The notes under the pieces: model-generated
The model's database searches: none
Told to the model about the DNA's origin: nothing
The model's input: the letters and a program-made list of their open reading frames with translations, nothing else
NCBI GenBank assembly: GCA_002118135.1
Contig: BDIU01000369.1
Span: 44,913 to 108,912, forward strand
Source of the DNA: Trebouxia sp. TZW2008
Lineage: Eukaryota > Chlorophyta > Trebouxiophyceae > Trebouxiales > Trebouxiaceae
Direction: 5' to 3'
Length of the DNA stretch: 64,000 bases
Shown here: one piece after another, positions 1-13,383 of the stretch
How the letters are laid out: every line of letters starts with the position of its first letter
Numbering within the stretch: the stretch's first letter is position 1
Program-made: the position numbers and the translations under genes

Positions 1-311
1 TCAGCCTCTTTATGACAATGTAAGTCACATGGGTGCATGTGCATTGTGTGTGTATAAGTATGTGCATGTGTAACAATGCAATCTTCACGCAAATGGGTAT
101 GTTCATTGACAACTATGCAAGCTAGATGCATGTAGACATTTGCATGTGTGACAATGCAAGCTATAGGCAGTTAGTCGCGTGCATGTATTATGATGCATGC
201 CACATTCATTTCGTCTCGTCATGTATTCAAGCATGTCAAACTGTACTTCTGCTTCTTTGTCATGACCTTGAAGCAGCAAAATGCAGCAGATGATCCTTTT
301 GCGCCATGCAG

Positions 312-1794
312 GTGCTGCGCTTCTTTGGACAGATGGGATTGTCCTTGAGGGAGCGTTATCCTATGATGCTGGTGGATGGGGATACCCTAGACAAGCAGCG
401 TCACGGCTCCAAACATGAACAGGCGCCAGTCTTCCATACCCTAGGGCTGTGCATGAAACAGGGTGGTGGTGATGTGCAGCATGTGGTTTACAGCCAGCCA
501 GGGTTTTCCTGTCTGTACAAGCAGCCGTCACTGAACGCGACGCTGCGGCCAGCTGACCTGTCTCAGGTTGAATGGAAGGTGTGGTCTGTTTTTCCCTGTT
601 TCCCCCTGCTTTCTAATGGCAAGGTGTGGTAATGTGCAGTATGAGATTTACAGTCAGCCAGGGTTTCCTGTCTGTGCAAGCAGCCGTCACTGAATGTAAC
701 GATGAGGCCAGCCAACTTCTGTCAGGTTGAATTGAAGATGCGGACCTGCCTTGAACAGTCGCCCCTTGCCATGCTGGCAAGGCTCTCCTTACGTGCAAGC
801 ACCATGCGCTGAATCACAGAAAAGCCTAACCTGTGTTGATGGCTCATGTTCATGGCTCCTAAAAAGAAATTGCTAGTTGAATGAAAAGTGCCAGCAACTT
901 GCAGTAAGTGTAATGCTATTGCTGCTGGCACAAGCCTCCTTGAATTGTACATCATACAGTCTATGTGTACATGTGCGCACTTGTGTACACCAACTTAGAG
1001 CAAATTTCACGGTCATCCTTACAGGTGAAAGGGTTGCTGGTGATGTATGGGTTGCCTTGGCTGTTGATGGGTGCCATCCTGGCTCATGAGGTCATGCATG
1101 CCTGGGTGGCTGAGAACAATATCAACTGCGGCCACTCAGATGGCAATGAGATGTCTGCTGTTGGCGAGGGCCTAGCAGAGCTGCTGGGGTTCATGTGGCT
1201 AGAAGCACAGGTGAGAAAAGGAAGATTGGTTTGAGGAATCAGGAAGAAAGGAAGTGTCTTTTCAAGAGAGACAATGAAGTTGTTTGGGCTTTCCTGACAG
1301 ATGTTTTTTGTCAGTCAAGATCGAGTCTATGAACAGCCTTTCAGACCTGGGCACAGCGCATTGCCAATGTTCAAGTAGATATCATCAGTCACCAAACACA
1401 AGATGGACAAGCAAAGTGCTGCTTGCCTAGGAAGTGTTTGATACAGCTTTATAAACCCGACACTTGTTGGGTTTTCACAGGTGTCCCCAATTGCTGCAGT
1501 GAAGGCTGGTCAAGATGGCCAGGTGCCCCTCCCTCAAGCCAAGCCTGTGCCTCAGACCTGGGCGCAGCGTGTTGCCGCCAATGGCAAGCCCTACTTCCAG
1601 GACCCTATCAGCCGCCAAATCACCTGGAATGACCCAGTAAGCCTTTGCCAGCTTGTTCATCATTGCTTTCCCCGGAAAGTCTTGAGTCAGCAGGACTTGC
1701 TCTTGGCCTCCCTTTACCCACTGTTTCAAAGCGCTTTGTGTTTGTTCCAAGCTTACACACCAGGCATACCTGTTACCTACCTCGCGTTCACGCA

Positions 1795-1840
<46 letters not shown>

Positions 1841-3271
1841 GCTTGTTTGTTCTGGAGAATCGAGCAATGCATGCCACAGTGCCATAAGCAAGTCAGACAC
1901 TCAATGTGTATGATGTTTTGCTGCTGAGCAACTTGCGTTTCACCAGGATCGTCAGCATATACGTGCTACTGCTAGAGCATTGTGTGGCATCTCACAGCAA
2001 ACAGGTCATGTGTGCAGAACCGGTGGCAGGAGGTGCTGGCTGCAGATGGGTGCACAGTGTACCTTGACATGCAGACTAGCACAGCGCTTCACTCAGCCTC
2101 AAGGCACCCTGCTGCGCATTCTGCTCCCGTAAGCTAAATCTCCCCCCCCCCTCCCCCCAACAATCCCTCCCCCTCACGTCCCCCCTCCCCCTCTCTTCGC
2201 CCCAATCCCAGCCCCAGCAAGATCAAACCTCATTCTGGCAAGCCTTCTGATACTATGCCTGCCGCTCCTTTCTGCACATGTGTATATCAAAGAACGTATA
2301 CAGCCCCCACTCTTTCCACCCCTCCCCTTTGCTACCTCTTCCCTCAGGATGGGCACTGCCTGTTGATCCAAACCCTGCATCACCTTTGCAATTGTTCTCA
2401 ATCTGCACATCACAGACCTTTTCCAAACAATGCCCTCAGTCTCCATGATCTGCTTTAAATGTTCACCTGTGCCAAAGCATATGCCTGTCAATTTTAGCGA
2501 ATGCTGCAGACAGTCTCTGCGTAAGCTGTGACAATGAATTGTGCTGAATGTTGACCTGAGCCAGTGCATTGACCATGACAAGCATGTGATCCAGCCGTCA
2601 ATGTGGGGTGCCTTTGATGCAGGTGATCACTCTGACCAACCTCATGTCAGACTGGAAGGAGCATGTGACTGAGGGCAAGAAGTTCTACTACAACTCCAGA
2701 ACCAAGGAGTCTGTATGGACTTTGCCGGCTGAAGTCCAACAACAGGTTAGCTCATCATGGGTTGGTTGAGAGACACATGAGCAAGCCCTGAGCACTTGAT
2801 TTTCAAAAAGTGCCCTGCAAAGTCTGCAGAAAGAGTTAATAGCTGCTCCATGTCTTGCTTTGTGCGCATACACCGAGTGCCAAGCATCTGCATTGGTATC
2901 TGCAACAACAGCTTTTTTTGAATAAGCATTACAGCAGGCATGACATCTCAGCCAGATGTGATTTGTGTTGGAACAGGCTCCTGATGCAGTTCAATTGGGC
3001 ACAAGAGCATCTGACTTGTGCATGTCTAAACAGACCCTTGGTGCAGGCCACATGGTTTGAGAGGCTGTCTAGCTACCATGGTCATCAGACACGCACCAAT
3101 CAAGATAAAGTCTATGGTGATGGGTTTCGAGCTGCTCTTGAAGCGTTTCAGCAGCATGGGCTGCGGAATGTGCTCCTGCATGTCAAGAAGACTCACTTCT
3201 TGCCCAGTGCAGACAGTGGCGCGATTGATCAGTCAAAACAAAGTATCAAAAATGCTCTTCGAGCCACCTAG
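312..3271 (+). CDS. DA1-like zinc metallopeptidase with inserted WW domains (5' end outside window)
   Basis: Six phase-0 exons join cleanly: 312-566, 1025-1210, 1481-1636, 2018-2128, 2623-2745 and 3047-3271, giving 351 visible residues ending in TAG. Exons 1-2 resemble the C-terminal peptidase of plant DA1 proteins: the segment LLVMYGLPWLLMGAILAHEV precedes zinc motif HEVMH (1085-1099, about residue 106), and GEGLAEL could supply the third zinc ligand. The last exon carries the DA1 C-terminal signature YGDGFRAALEAF...HGLRNVLLHV. Between these halves lie exons 3-5, each coding a WW-type module: WW1 (about residues 174-199) and WW3 (246-272) keep both tryptophans and the final proline, while the middle one has lost its second tryptophan. 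Known DA1 proteins are ubiquitin-activated peptidases that limit organ growth; the WW insertion would add binding to proline-rich partners (inference). The N-terminal UIM/LIM part expected upstream is not in the window. Confidence 0.85.
460..750 (+). repeat. Tandem partial duplication of the DA1 exon 1 3' end
   Basis: The segment from about 462 to 590, which includes the end of exon 1 and its donor at 567, is repeated about 160 bases downstream at about 623-750. Shared strings include CAGCCAGGGTTT and AAGCAGCCGTCACTGAA, and both copies end in a CAG/GTTGAAT donor-like site. The second copy carries indels that break the frame, so I treat it as an intronic relic. Confidence 0.7.
1340..1378 (+). 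pseudogene. Relic of a WW exon inside a DA1 intron
   Basis: The intron before exon 3 contains TTCAGACCTGGGCACAGCGC at about 1347, closely matching the intact WW1 exon at about 1552 (CTCAGACCTGGGCGCAGCGT). The relic soon runs into TAG, so it cannot code. It suggests that the WW exon was once duplicated in tandem. Confidence 0.55.
1796..1839 (+). repeat. AATC microsatellite
   Basis: About eleven perfect AATC units lie in the intron between the WW1 and WW2 exons. A second, longer and degenerate AATC tract lies at 37141-37325. Confidence 0.9.
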
Positions 3272-4092
3272 ATGCAGCGCCACAATGTTTGCTTGTACAA
3301 CAAAGGCTCTTTTCTGTAGATCTTGCTCTGATTTTTCAGCCAGCCTGCTGCGTTAAGCGGCAACTGCATGGTAGACTGAAATTCATTCATTATGCACACA
3401 CAGCAGATGTGTTATAACAGTGTTTACTGTAACTGCTATAACAGCAAATGATGTTGTGGGTTGCCATCTATGCAAATAAAAGTTGCAATTTCGAATTCAG
3501 CGGACTGTGAATGAGTCAAGCAGACTCTGTTGTCTCAATTTAAACTTTGGGCTGAAATATGGTAGGTGCGTGATACATTGGTGTTGCTCTGACAATGGCA
3601 TATCGTCAACAGCACATACACTAAGTGAAGAATGGGCAAGACTCTGCACTGTGATAAACGAGGACGTTATCAGCATCTTGCAATAAAAGTCCAAAGGGGT
3701 AAATGCTTATATGAGATCCAGTCATGCTTTGCAATCACCAAACCTTGCAATGAACATACTAAGAAAAATCTGCAGTGAAATTGTGTCAAATTGATTGCGT
3801 TGTTGTGAGCAGCTGTTACTTGAACAGTGCTGTACCATCACAGGCCATAATATATCCAGACCAAGCGACTCTGCAGGCTGCCATTGTGTGCAGAGCGTGC
3901 TGTTGCTATATCAAAATCAAGATCTCTGCTGGTGAGTTGTCATGGTAAGGCTACATGTCAAACACACAAAGCCCAATGACAGCACAGATGCTGCCATGAA
4001 GGCCTGGCTGTCTCATGATGATACATTTTGCCGAGTATAGTTGCGGCTGCCAGGCATTTATTGCCTTATGCACTCTGTACAGTACTGAGCTC
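3272..4092. other. Gap between convergent genes
   Basis: This holds the 3' flank of the DA1-like gene and of the minus-strand methyltransferase gene. TGTAA occurs at about 3427, which is a candidate green-algal polyadenylation signal. I see no other gene. Confidence 0.5.
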
Positions 4093-7000
4093 TCACACAA
4101 AGCCGGTCCCATATTCCAGAATCACAGCTGCGGCTGCATAGGCGCTTGTCAAGTCCGCTGAGGAGCCTGGGGGTGCTTTCTGTGTCTTGTATTTTCTGAT
4201 CTTGTTGCTTGACACAGCAAATTCTTGTATCATGCCTGAGTCGCAGTAGGCAAACATGATGTCATTGGCCCTCACATTGAGGTCTTGCCTCTGTTTTTGA
4301 GTTGGGATGCATACCTGCAGGCAACAGGCACAGTCAGCTGATGCAGGAACCAAGGACTAAACGTTGCGCCTTGTAGGTTCTGACAGATGCATTCCACCAC
4401 AATTCAAAGCACCCAAGCTTACACTCAACAAGCTTCAATATGCAAAATTCAAGCTGGACATCATGCTTTACAGGCTGTGCACTAGCGGCTGGTGCAACAC
4501 TGGAAGCTGTCCTGAGCATGTGGTAAAAGCAGTCACCTGTGCTGGCCACCAGTTTGGCCCATACTTAACCTCCACTACTTGATCTGGCCTGAAGGGCAGA
4601 GCTTGGCCAGATGGCTGCGGAGCAGTCTGTATGGGATCTGTAGCAGCTGCTATGGCAATGCCAGCATCAGGGAGTTGAACAGCTGCAGCAGCCTCAGTGT
4701 GTGGTGCTGGCTGTGCCGCGCCTGCAGCATTTGCTTGGGCATGGACAGCATCAGCAGTGAGAGCAGCTGCAGCAGCCACAGGGGGTGAAACTGTCTGTGT
4801 GGGGCCTGCAGGGCTTGCCGCCCTGCAGCATGTGTTTGCACAGCCTCAGAAGGTTGTGCAGCTATAGCAAGCTCAGCGGATGGACCAGCCTGTGAGGGGC
4901 CTGCAGCACTTGCCGCGGCATCAGCAACCTCAGAGGGTGGAGCAGAGGCTGTGGCAACCTGAGAGGCAAGGGCAGCCTGTGCAGGGCCTGCAGCTGGTGT
5001 TAGGTCAGGGATGGGAACAGCCTGTGCAGGAGCTGTTACTGCACCTGTGCTGCTTGGTTGGGGCACCTTAGAGGGTGTAGTCTCTAAAGGGTTGACAGTA
5101 CTTGCTGCGGCAGCCTCAAAGGGTGGATCAGAAGCTGTGGCAGCTTCTGTATCAGGGGCTGCGCCTTTAAGACAGGCAGCAGCAAGGCCTGGAGCAGAGA
5201 CTGGTGCTGCAGCTGTGGCAACTGCTAGGGTACTCTTGGCAGGAGGAGCAGCAAACCCAGCAGCCTCTGCTGAAGGGCCTGATCCTGCTACTGAAGCCTC
5301 TGATTGGGCCATTTTGAAGGGTGAAGGAGAAGATCTAACAGCCTCTGTTGCCAAGCCTGTGTCCACAGTAGATGCAATAGCCAGGCCAGGTGCCGAGGGT
5401 GACGCTGCCATGGTACAATTTGGGGCAGCAAGGGAAGCCACTTGTGCCTCTGCAGGAGCGCTGGACACTGCATCAGGGTTGCTGTAAGAGACAAGCCCAG
5501 AAGGAAGACTGCTGGTGGCGGCAGGCTCTGGGGCAGCTGTATTGTCTATGTCAGGCATGGGACAAGCCTCCAGCTGTAGTGTTTGTTTGGTTGTGTAGGG
5601 ATGAGGGCAGATGAGGCAGCAACCCTGGGCCTAGAAGCAGTGCTAGCCTGTACAGAGTAAGGCTTAGCTGTTTGAGTGGCATTTGAAATGCTGTACTGAC
5701 TTTCCTTTGCATGAGCAGTTGCTGATGCTGCAGGTTGTAGAGGCTGAGGACCAGCTGTTTGGATGGCATCTGCCACGTCAACCTGGCTTGCCAGTGCATG
5801 TGCAGTGACACTCTATAGAATTTCAGGGTTGGCTGATTTGATGGCAGCTGCCATCTTGGATTGGCTTGCCTGGCCATGAGCAGTGCCAGCAGTACCACCA
5901 GCTGAAGCCGCCATCATGACTGATACTGGCGCATCTGGTGTGGGAGAAGCCTGCCTTTCAGCCCTGCACCCAGTAGCTTATGTCAGATGCGACTGCAGTG
6001 ACAACTAGCTCACTGCACGTGCCCCTGAAGCTTCTGCCAACACCACGCTCCACACAGCTGCATGCACATGCAATAGGGGCATGCAGTGGTGCTCATCACC
6101 ATCATCATCATCGCAAGGCTCACTGCTGCTGCACAAGGTGACCACAGATGTCAACTCAGAGGACACTACTGAAGCCTGCAAGCGCCCACAAAATCAGAGA
6201 TGCATGTGATGCATTGCTTTGCAAACACTGAGCCAGCACAGAACTATGTGGATGAGTGCCCCACACAAGCACTGCACTGGCTGCAGACACAGCAGTTTGA
6301 CTCTACAAATTGTCCAGATGGGCGCCAAGGATGCTGTTTGTTCGCTATGCAGCAAAGCTATCTGAAGCTGCAAAGGCAGCAGATGATGTGCATCATCACA
6401 CGGTGAGTCCTAAATCATTACATTACTGATACCCTTGCTTAATGTCAAGTTACCCTCTATCATTGCACTGCACGCCAATCAGGCTTGCTATCTTGTCAGA
6501 TACCCTCAAACATAGCAGTGCAAAGCAAGCAGGCTAATGAAGGGCTAGGCAGATGCATGTTGTGAAGTTTGCATTGCTGCTCTGACACACAGGCGCAGAT
6601 CCTGAACATATATACACAATACATATCATCATGTACATTCTGAAAGGCATGTCCTACAAAACGCACATGTGGTGCAATTGCAAGCCTGTTGCTTGCTGTC
6701 CAATTTGCAGATGTTGCATTTGAGCAAGGCGACTGCATAACGACAAGCTGAGAGGTTACCTGTTCCCCTTGGTATGCAAACTTATAGTCCAGGGTGAGCT
6801 CCTGGCCTGCACTAATGTCTTTTTGTGTAAAGAGTCCAATCACTGTTTCACCTCGTACCTGCCACTTCTGCGCTTCACAGTTAGGGCTGCATAAATGGTT
6901 GATGAACCTGCCCAGACCACCCTGCAAAAGCACATGCTAGTTGACAACCTCTTTAGGGTATGTTTGGGCAATCACCAGGCACAAAGGCCAAGACTCAGAG

Positions 7001-10000
7001 ACAATTGACATGCAACTGTCTACAAAGGTCTCTCTGCCCTTCACACTCAGTATCAACGGTTGAGTACAAATTTAAATTGGTTGGAGATAGTTGATTGCTC
7101 CAGTACGTACCCAGCTGGACCTGCTGAGCCAATCTAGCATGCGTGTTTAATGCATGACTCAACCTTGATGACAGCAGGTTGCAATGACAGTGGAGGACCG
7201 CTTTTGATGTGCAGACGAAGACATTCAGGCCATCATTACCCTCGTGTGCGCACTAGTTGTGAGGATGCCAATGCCTCTGCTACACATGACAGGGCATGCA
7301 TTTGCACCAGTACTGCTGTGCTTTCTAGCAATGCTACTGAAATGACAAGCTCCTGCTGGAAAGTGGAAAGTGGATCTTCATATCAAACAGTTAGTTGCCA
7401 CAAAAGCAGCAATCAGACAGCTCACACATACTCAAGCATACGTCTGACCTTTCTAGTTGCATCAATGGTTTCTCCATTGTCAACGCTCATGAAATAGCTG
7501 TGGAGTTGCGCAGAGCTCTGGTCACTGAGCTGGCGGCGCTGGCACTCCTTCTCATCAAGTACCTGAGCTTCCAACGCAAAATTGAGGAAGCATACTTGCT
7601 CAGCGAAAAAAATTCAGAGACACGACTTACAGAATGAAACAACAACTTATCACTTGCAGGCACTGGTGCTGGCTAGTGTGCTGACACAGCACAGAAGCAA
7701 GGATGAATGCTTGCATTACGGGTGCTGCAGCTAATCTGTATTAGTACTGCATGGTGCACAATAGCAGGCTGCTGCAGCCATTGAAAACTTTGAGCAACCC
7801 ATGTGGCGACTTGCTGCCTAGCTCTGTGTTATGCAACTGTACATGCAGAAGCTGCCATACAGCCCAGATAGCAACATTCTGCAAGAAGGTCAACTTGACT
7901 GTACCTCTCCCACAAATTCAATCACAAATGGCCTGCCTTCAGATCTTGGCAGGTGAAGAGCCCAGCACCCTTCTCGCCAGCATCCCCCTGCTCAACACAG
8001 CAATGAGGCATCTATCAGCTGACTAAAGCGCTCTGTTTGCATGCAACACTTCAGATGACGACAGCCTGAATTCTAGAACATGCAGATGCTCAATCAACTT
8101 TGACACTGCTGGGGTGTGTAGAGGCATGAACATCAAAGCAGAGTGCAGAACAGAGCGAAGAGCTGCAGGACGCATGATTGTAGTTTGAGCTGGTGCCAAT
8201 GCAAGGAGAACGTGTGATTAAGGACACTGACCTGGCTGAGCCTGGCGCACTGCTTCTGGCTGAGGGCTTGGTTGCCGCACTGCTGACCGCAAGGGGAACA
8301 GCACATGACTTTTCATGTCACATTCATTTTGCAACAGACGCGTTGATGCAGTATTTCAAGCAGATTATCATATCGATGGCCTTGACCGCTTCACAAATAG
8401 ACAAGCCACACTAATTGGTGGGGGCAGCCGTAGGGTCCTAGGCATGCAGTGGTGCCTAAGGTGGCAATATGGAAGCACCCTCAGAGATGATACGCAGCTT
8501 GCAAGGAATTGCTGGCCATTGCTCACAGGACAAAACAGTACTTACTTGATTGCACTCCACAAGCACAGCCCTATTCAAACAGTTTTCACCACAGCCAACG
8601 GCAGCATCAGCTGGCTTTCTGCAGGCGCATATGTGGATATCATCCTCCGTCTCTTGCTTTCTGCCTCTGTGAACATAAATATTCTCAGAGATGCTCTGCC
8701 AGCTAGCAGGCTTATGCTGAGCGTCTGTGGGTGGCAGCTGTGCCTCTGCCTGCATGAAACAGCAGTCTCATGCCGCAATTGCTCAGCAATCTACGCTATG
8801 CACATGACAACGCTGCAAAGCATACTAGGATTTGGCATGTACGGATGATATACCTGTCAATGGCTTACAAAGCTGCCAATAGCTGCAAAGGTCCAAAGGC
8901 TTGCTTCATGATGCTGACACATGTCAACTAGATATGATTGCAGATTTCCTTTGATGCCCATTAATCTCAGCAGCAGTTGATGCAAACAATCAAAGGACTG
9001 AGAGCTGTTCACCTTCTGAAAGGTTTGTGGGGTTTCTTCTGCCATTGCCTGAAGTTGTCTGTCTGGCTGTAAAGCTGCTGCCAGCTGCATTGCTTGTGAA
9101 GTCCTGCAGCTGGCCTAAGATCTCATGGGCATGAGCATGCTTGTCTACAGCACCTTGCTGTATGTAGGCTGACAATTGTTCTCGAGTTGGTCCTCTGTGT
9201 GTGCCTCTCTGTACCTGTAGAGCAACACATCTGTCAAAAAGTCACGCAGCGGACGCCTCTGGCATACTTGAGCAACATGTGTTGCACTTGCAGCACTATG
9301 TCGCATGACATGTCTGCACAAATAACGCAGCAGCATGCGCACTGTGAAGCAATGGCTGTTCTTGACACAAAACATGCACACAACCACTCCGTAAGCTTCA
9401 AGCCACGTTTGAAAGTACAGAGTATAGCTTGCTGATCTGTTCATGAGGACTTGTTGAGGTTTCAGATCTGGTACTCACAATGATCTTGAACACATGGGTG
9501 TCAAGGGGCAGCCCAATCTCTGCATCTGTGACCTGGCGCAGATCAAGTCTTTCCTCTTGCTCATCCTGATTGGCATCAGGGTGAACCAGCCTGCAAATTG
9601 CTTTTCATGAGTGTGCCATGTGCAGTATGGTGCAGCACAGGAGTGTGTGAGTACGAAAGCTATTCTTAGCAGCATGAGGCTTGTCGAGAGCAAAATGTGT
9701 CAAGCATCACCACGCATCAGACACTTGACTGCTGTAAGTGCTGGACATTCACAGAGAGCTGGTGTCACAAGCAAAATGATCGAAATATTGAGTTGCATCA
9801 ACTGCTTGGAATTGTAAGCACTGCTATGGAATGCCATTAGCTGAATAGAGGCTGTGTGTGTGCGCTGTGCAAACTTTGCCCACAAAGGCTATGACGGCTG
9901 CATCTACTTCCCAATGTGCCTACACAGAGCACACTTGACAAACAAGACGCTGGGAAGCTTGTGGATAGATGCCTGAGGCAGACAAAATATGGCTGACCTA

Positions 10001-10152
10001 TGTTCTTTTGTGCTGGCGTTGTAGGACTTGACAAGCGCCTTCCACCACTCAGATGTATGCCCGGGCCAGTACATCATCAGTGTCTCACCAATGATCTCCT
10101 GCCCTCGACTGTGCAACAGCTTACCCAGCAAGATCCTCTCGGAGCTTGGTAC
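4093..10152 (-). CDS. Tudor-AWS-SET-PWWP histone lysine methyltransferase (H3K36-type)
   Basis: Recognisable exons in transcript order: Tudor (10152-9998, 9590-9479), AWS (8749-8546, 8308-8232), SET (7987-7905, 7562-7449, 6921-6760), start of post-SET (from 6280, reading CLCGA), an Ala/Pro/Ser-rich linker (about 5900-4850), and a PWWP domain split over an exon ending at 4537 (NWWPAQ) and the last exon 4314-4093 (ends GTGFV, stop). AWS shows [23 protein letters not shown] shows [17 protein letters not shown] and [11 protein letters not shown] plus SET is typical of the SETD2/ASH1/NSD H3K36 methyltransferases, acting on chromatin in the nucleus. Oddities: the canonical NHSC is NHLC; AWS exon 2 (77 nt) and SET exon 1 (83 nt) are each one base short of phase; the linker changes frame and has an in-frame stop at about 5820. 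More exons probably lie between 9479 and 8749 and upstream of 10152. It may be intact with sequence errors, or decaying. Confidence 0.75.
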
Positions 10153-13100
10153 CTAAGACAGCATATCACATCACTGCTGTATGCTGCACCGGCTCCAAAT
10201 GTCAAAGTTACACAGTCTGAATGCTTCCAGGATGTGCAATGCAGCTTTGCATGGCATTGTAGGCAGTTTGGCTGGTGGATCAGTCCGACTGGGAGCACAA
10301 AAGAGCTTGCAACAGAGTGATTGCTTTGAAAGGCTGTGACTGCCAGTTGATGATGCTGTCAAGCGTTACCAGCATTGACTGGCACCCTCTCTATTGGCGG
10401 CAACCGTTTGAAGCTATGTGCATGTCGTGGATACAATGGCGGATGACTTGACAGCCAGTAATATACTCAATGAATGGGCGATGGTGCTGGAGTCGCAGGA
10501 AATAGGTGATGGTGGCTGAGATGTAGGCAACACGACTAGTAGGCATTTCACTGGCAACAACAGCAAGCACAAGTGCACGACCTAACAGGCACAGGTATGC
10601 AGCGTGCTGGTGACAGCGACCAGCACTTAGTCTGGCAAGTAGCACTGCATGACATATACCTCTCGTTGATTGCAGAGATTGTTTCCTTGACTGTCATGAG
10701 TGAGCAGTCAACAAGGCTATAAACACTGCAGCACCTTCTGGAGCACGCAATAATTCTGGTGTCTTTTTCAGGTAGACACTTATAACATCACCTGGATTAC
10801 TGCCTGTGCATTATCGCTCGTGACTGACAGCGGTAGCGCAGCAGACGGCACAGACAGCGCCACTACAATCTCAGCTGCAGACACCCTCAGATCAACTCAA
10901 CTCACCAGCTGAGGCATACATTCGCTCGCGACTTATGTCACAGGGCACAAACGAGCACGCAATATTTTCCTATACAAATATGTACAAGCCCACAGACTGC
11001 CTATTGCATCACCGCACCAGCAACCTGACTGCAATCTCAATTCAGCTCCTTCATGTGGTACCTTTGGCGCTATACAGCTTGCAGAATTTGTTCATGCTCA
11101 TGGGAGTGCCTACGCCTCCTGGCCGTTTACCACATACCTATTGAGGCATGCTGACCATTTCACAAATGCAAAGATAAAGCATTGCTGGCAAGGCTTGACA
11201 TCATCACCATCAACTAGCAGCCACAGCCTTCGTCAGTTTTCATTTGTTGACAACTTCGCACAACTCAGGGGATTGGCTCATGGCGGGCGGGCGTACCTGA
11301 TGCTGGCTGTGTGGCTCCAGACTATTGTCAGCCCAATTGGCTTGAGCCTCACCAGAGCTGCTAGCAGGGAATGCATCATTTGCCTACAGCAGATCAATAT
11401 GCCAGATGAGTGGATTTGTTCTTGCATCAGCTGCGGTGTGTCTGCAGTCTGTTGCTGCAACAAGTTGCTTTACAGGCCTAAAATCCAATGTCAGCAGATA
11501 ACAACAGTAGATGCATGGGTGCAGCAGCAATGCAGCATGCAACCTGCAGCTCTGAGGCAACATGTCCATTGTTGTCAACAGCGTGACAAGCAGAGTATAC
11601 AGAGCTCCACCACATGTCAAAGGCACAGCTCGCACTTTGTATATCAACAACACGCCTGATGATTTTGCACGGATGACACAAGCATTGGTGCTTGCTCAGC
11701 AGCATCTTGAGCTGCCTTATCCTCACGCCGAGGCAGGGAAGGTGGCCTTGAGGAACTCTCAGGCACCATCGACGGCTTGGCAGGACCCTTGGCAGGTAGC
11801 ACCTTGCAAACCTGGAACGCAACAAGCCTGGTTGACACAAGCAGAACATGCCAACAAAATTGGCAAGAAGGTTCGTGACATGGTCATGTGACCTGAGTAC
11901 GAGGTGTTTTGTCAAATCATGCACTCCAACAAGGTAATGTGAGGGACCGTCTTGAATCAGATGCAACTTGGTCAGTACTTGTCTTGCTACGCTGTACAAC
12001 AGCAACAACGTAGCAAAGCCCATGCCAATTTTGTCAAACATCAAGTGTTTCTATCTTGGCAAGCAGTATGTTCTGCACACAGACATATCAATCGTAGTAG
12101 TTGATTGCAATGCAACACCCACAAGCGGCATCATGTTTGATCCATTTTGTGGCAGGGCAATCTGCTCCTCAATTTGGGTTAACACAGCTATGTTGAGGCT
12201 GGCAAGGCTTTGTAGCAGTGTCCAGATATGCTTGCAAGCTTGCCAGCATCACACCAGAGTTGGTGGCTTGGGTGAGTGTTAGTGTTTGAGGCTCTGAGTC
12301 TATTACCGGACTGTCAGCAGCTGTTTCTCCAGTAGTCATAGCACTATTGTCAGCTTCGTTTGCATTTTGACTGGCACCTGGCTGTCCAGAAGGCTGCGCA
12401 CTTAGAAGGAGCTCCCCTTCTTCAACCTCATAATCCTGTAGACCGACACATCAAGTGTGGCAATTTCCACTGAGACGGTTCTGGCATGTCAGGCAAAGTG
12501 TGCTGACAGGGAAAAGTATTTCATCAGAAGTGCATCAACGCTGCAACCTGCAAAGCACATCCTTGAATGCCGGCTAGTGCTAGTTGGCAAGCTAGATGCA
12601 CAGGCAACAAACAGTTGCAGCAGGATGCATTGTGCTGAGTCTGTCAAGTACAGCTTTTCATATGCTTGGGCTGCCACAGCATGCAAAACCAGCATTAGCT
12701 TTGTGAGATGACAGCAGACATGCAGCTGCTGCCTTGACATTTCACAAAGCGCTTGGGAATTTTGGCAGCAGTCAAAGGCTTGCCTGCAAGACATAGGGAA
12801 CCAAAGCTGATCTGCAGCAGCTTCTTGTTGTCAAGCGCCGGCAGAACTCTTCCTTCCTGTGCTAGCCTTTGTCTCACACAAGTGTACAACCGTTGCAGAG
12901 TCTGCTTGCTGAAAGGGCGAAAGTACAATGGCACTCTAACATGTATTTGCTGGAAGTGATGTAAATTCTCAGGCTCGTGTGGCAGCACGAATGTCAGGAC
13001 TGCGCTCAATATGTCCTCCTTGTTCTGCCAGAAAGCTCCCGCAGCTGACGCCCCAGCTTCCAGTTCCTCGCAAGTCGAATCCAAAAGCACACTCTGCAGC

Positions 13101-13383
13101 CGTGCTCGACGAGTGCCCTGCAGTCAAGCGTGTGATCAAAGTTGTAGAAAGACGCTGGTCCGGTCGCTACGGCCGAATCTCCGGTACAGTCCGACTTTGT
13201 CAGCAGTAGCCTTTCAGCAGCGCATGGATCAACTTACCATATCGGCGAAGCCCCAAGCGTGCGTCCCACTTCAGCCAATCTCACAAGATTGAGTAGCATA
13301 TACCCTAAGCCCCAAGCCGGTCCCAAATGCACTGCCAGTGCGGTCACTGCGCCCGCTTCTGCTTGCACTGGCAGGAGAGACAT
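10153..13383 (-). other. Candidate upstream exons of the methyltransferase gene, unrecognised
   Basis: Several minus-strand frames look coding but match nothing I know. The best is 13116-12727, about 130 codons open after an acceptor-like GACTGCAG and containing FWQNKEDILSAVLTFVLPHE. Others are about 11838-11672 (polar, charged and proline-rich), about 10560-10400 (helical, containing RLQHHRPFIEYI) and about 10290-10200 (containing KAALHILEAFRLCNFD). A short open frame from ATG 13383 ends at a GTAAGT donor and could be a first exon, but its phase does not fit the next candidate. They may form the N-terminus of the Tudor-SET protein or a separate gene. Confidence 0.3.

Noticed and set aside
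11478..12044. A 188-codon minus-strand open frame
   Set aside because: Composition is Cys/His/Leu-rich like a shadow frame; an overlapping minus frame (11838-11672) is the more protein-like one.
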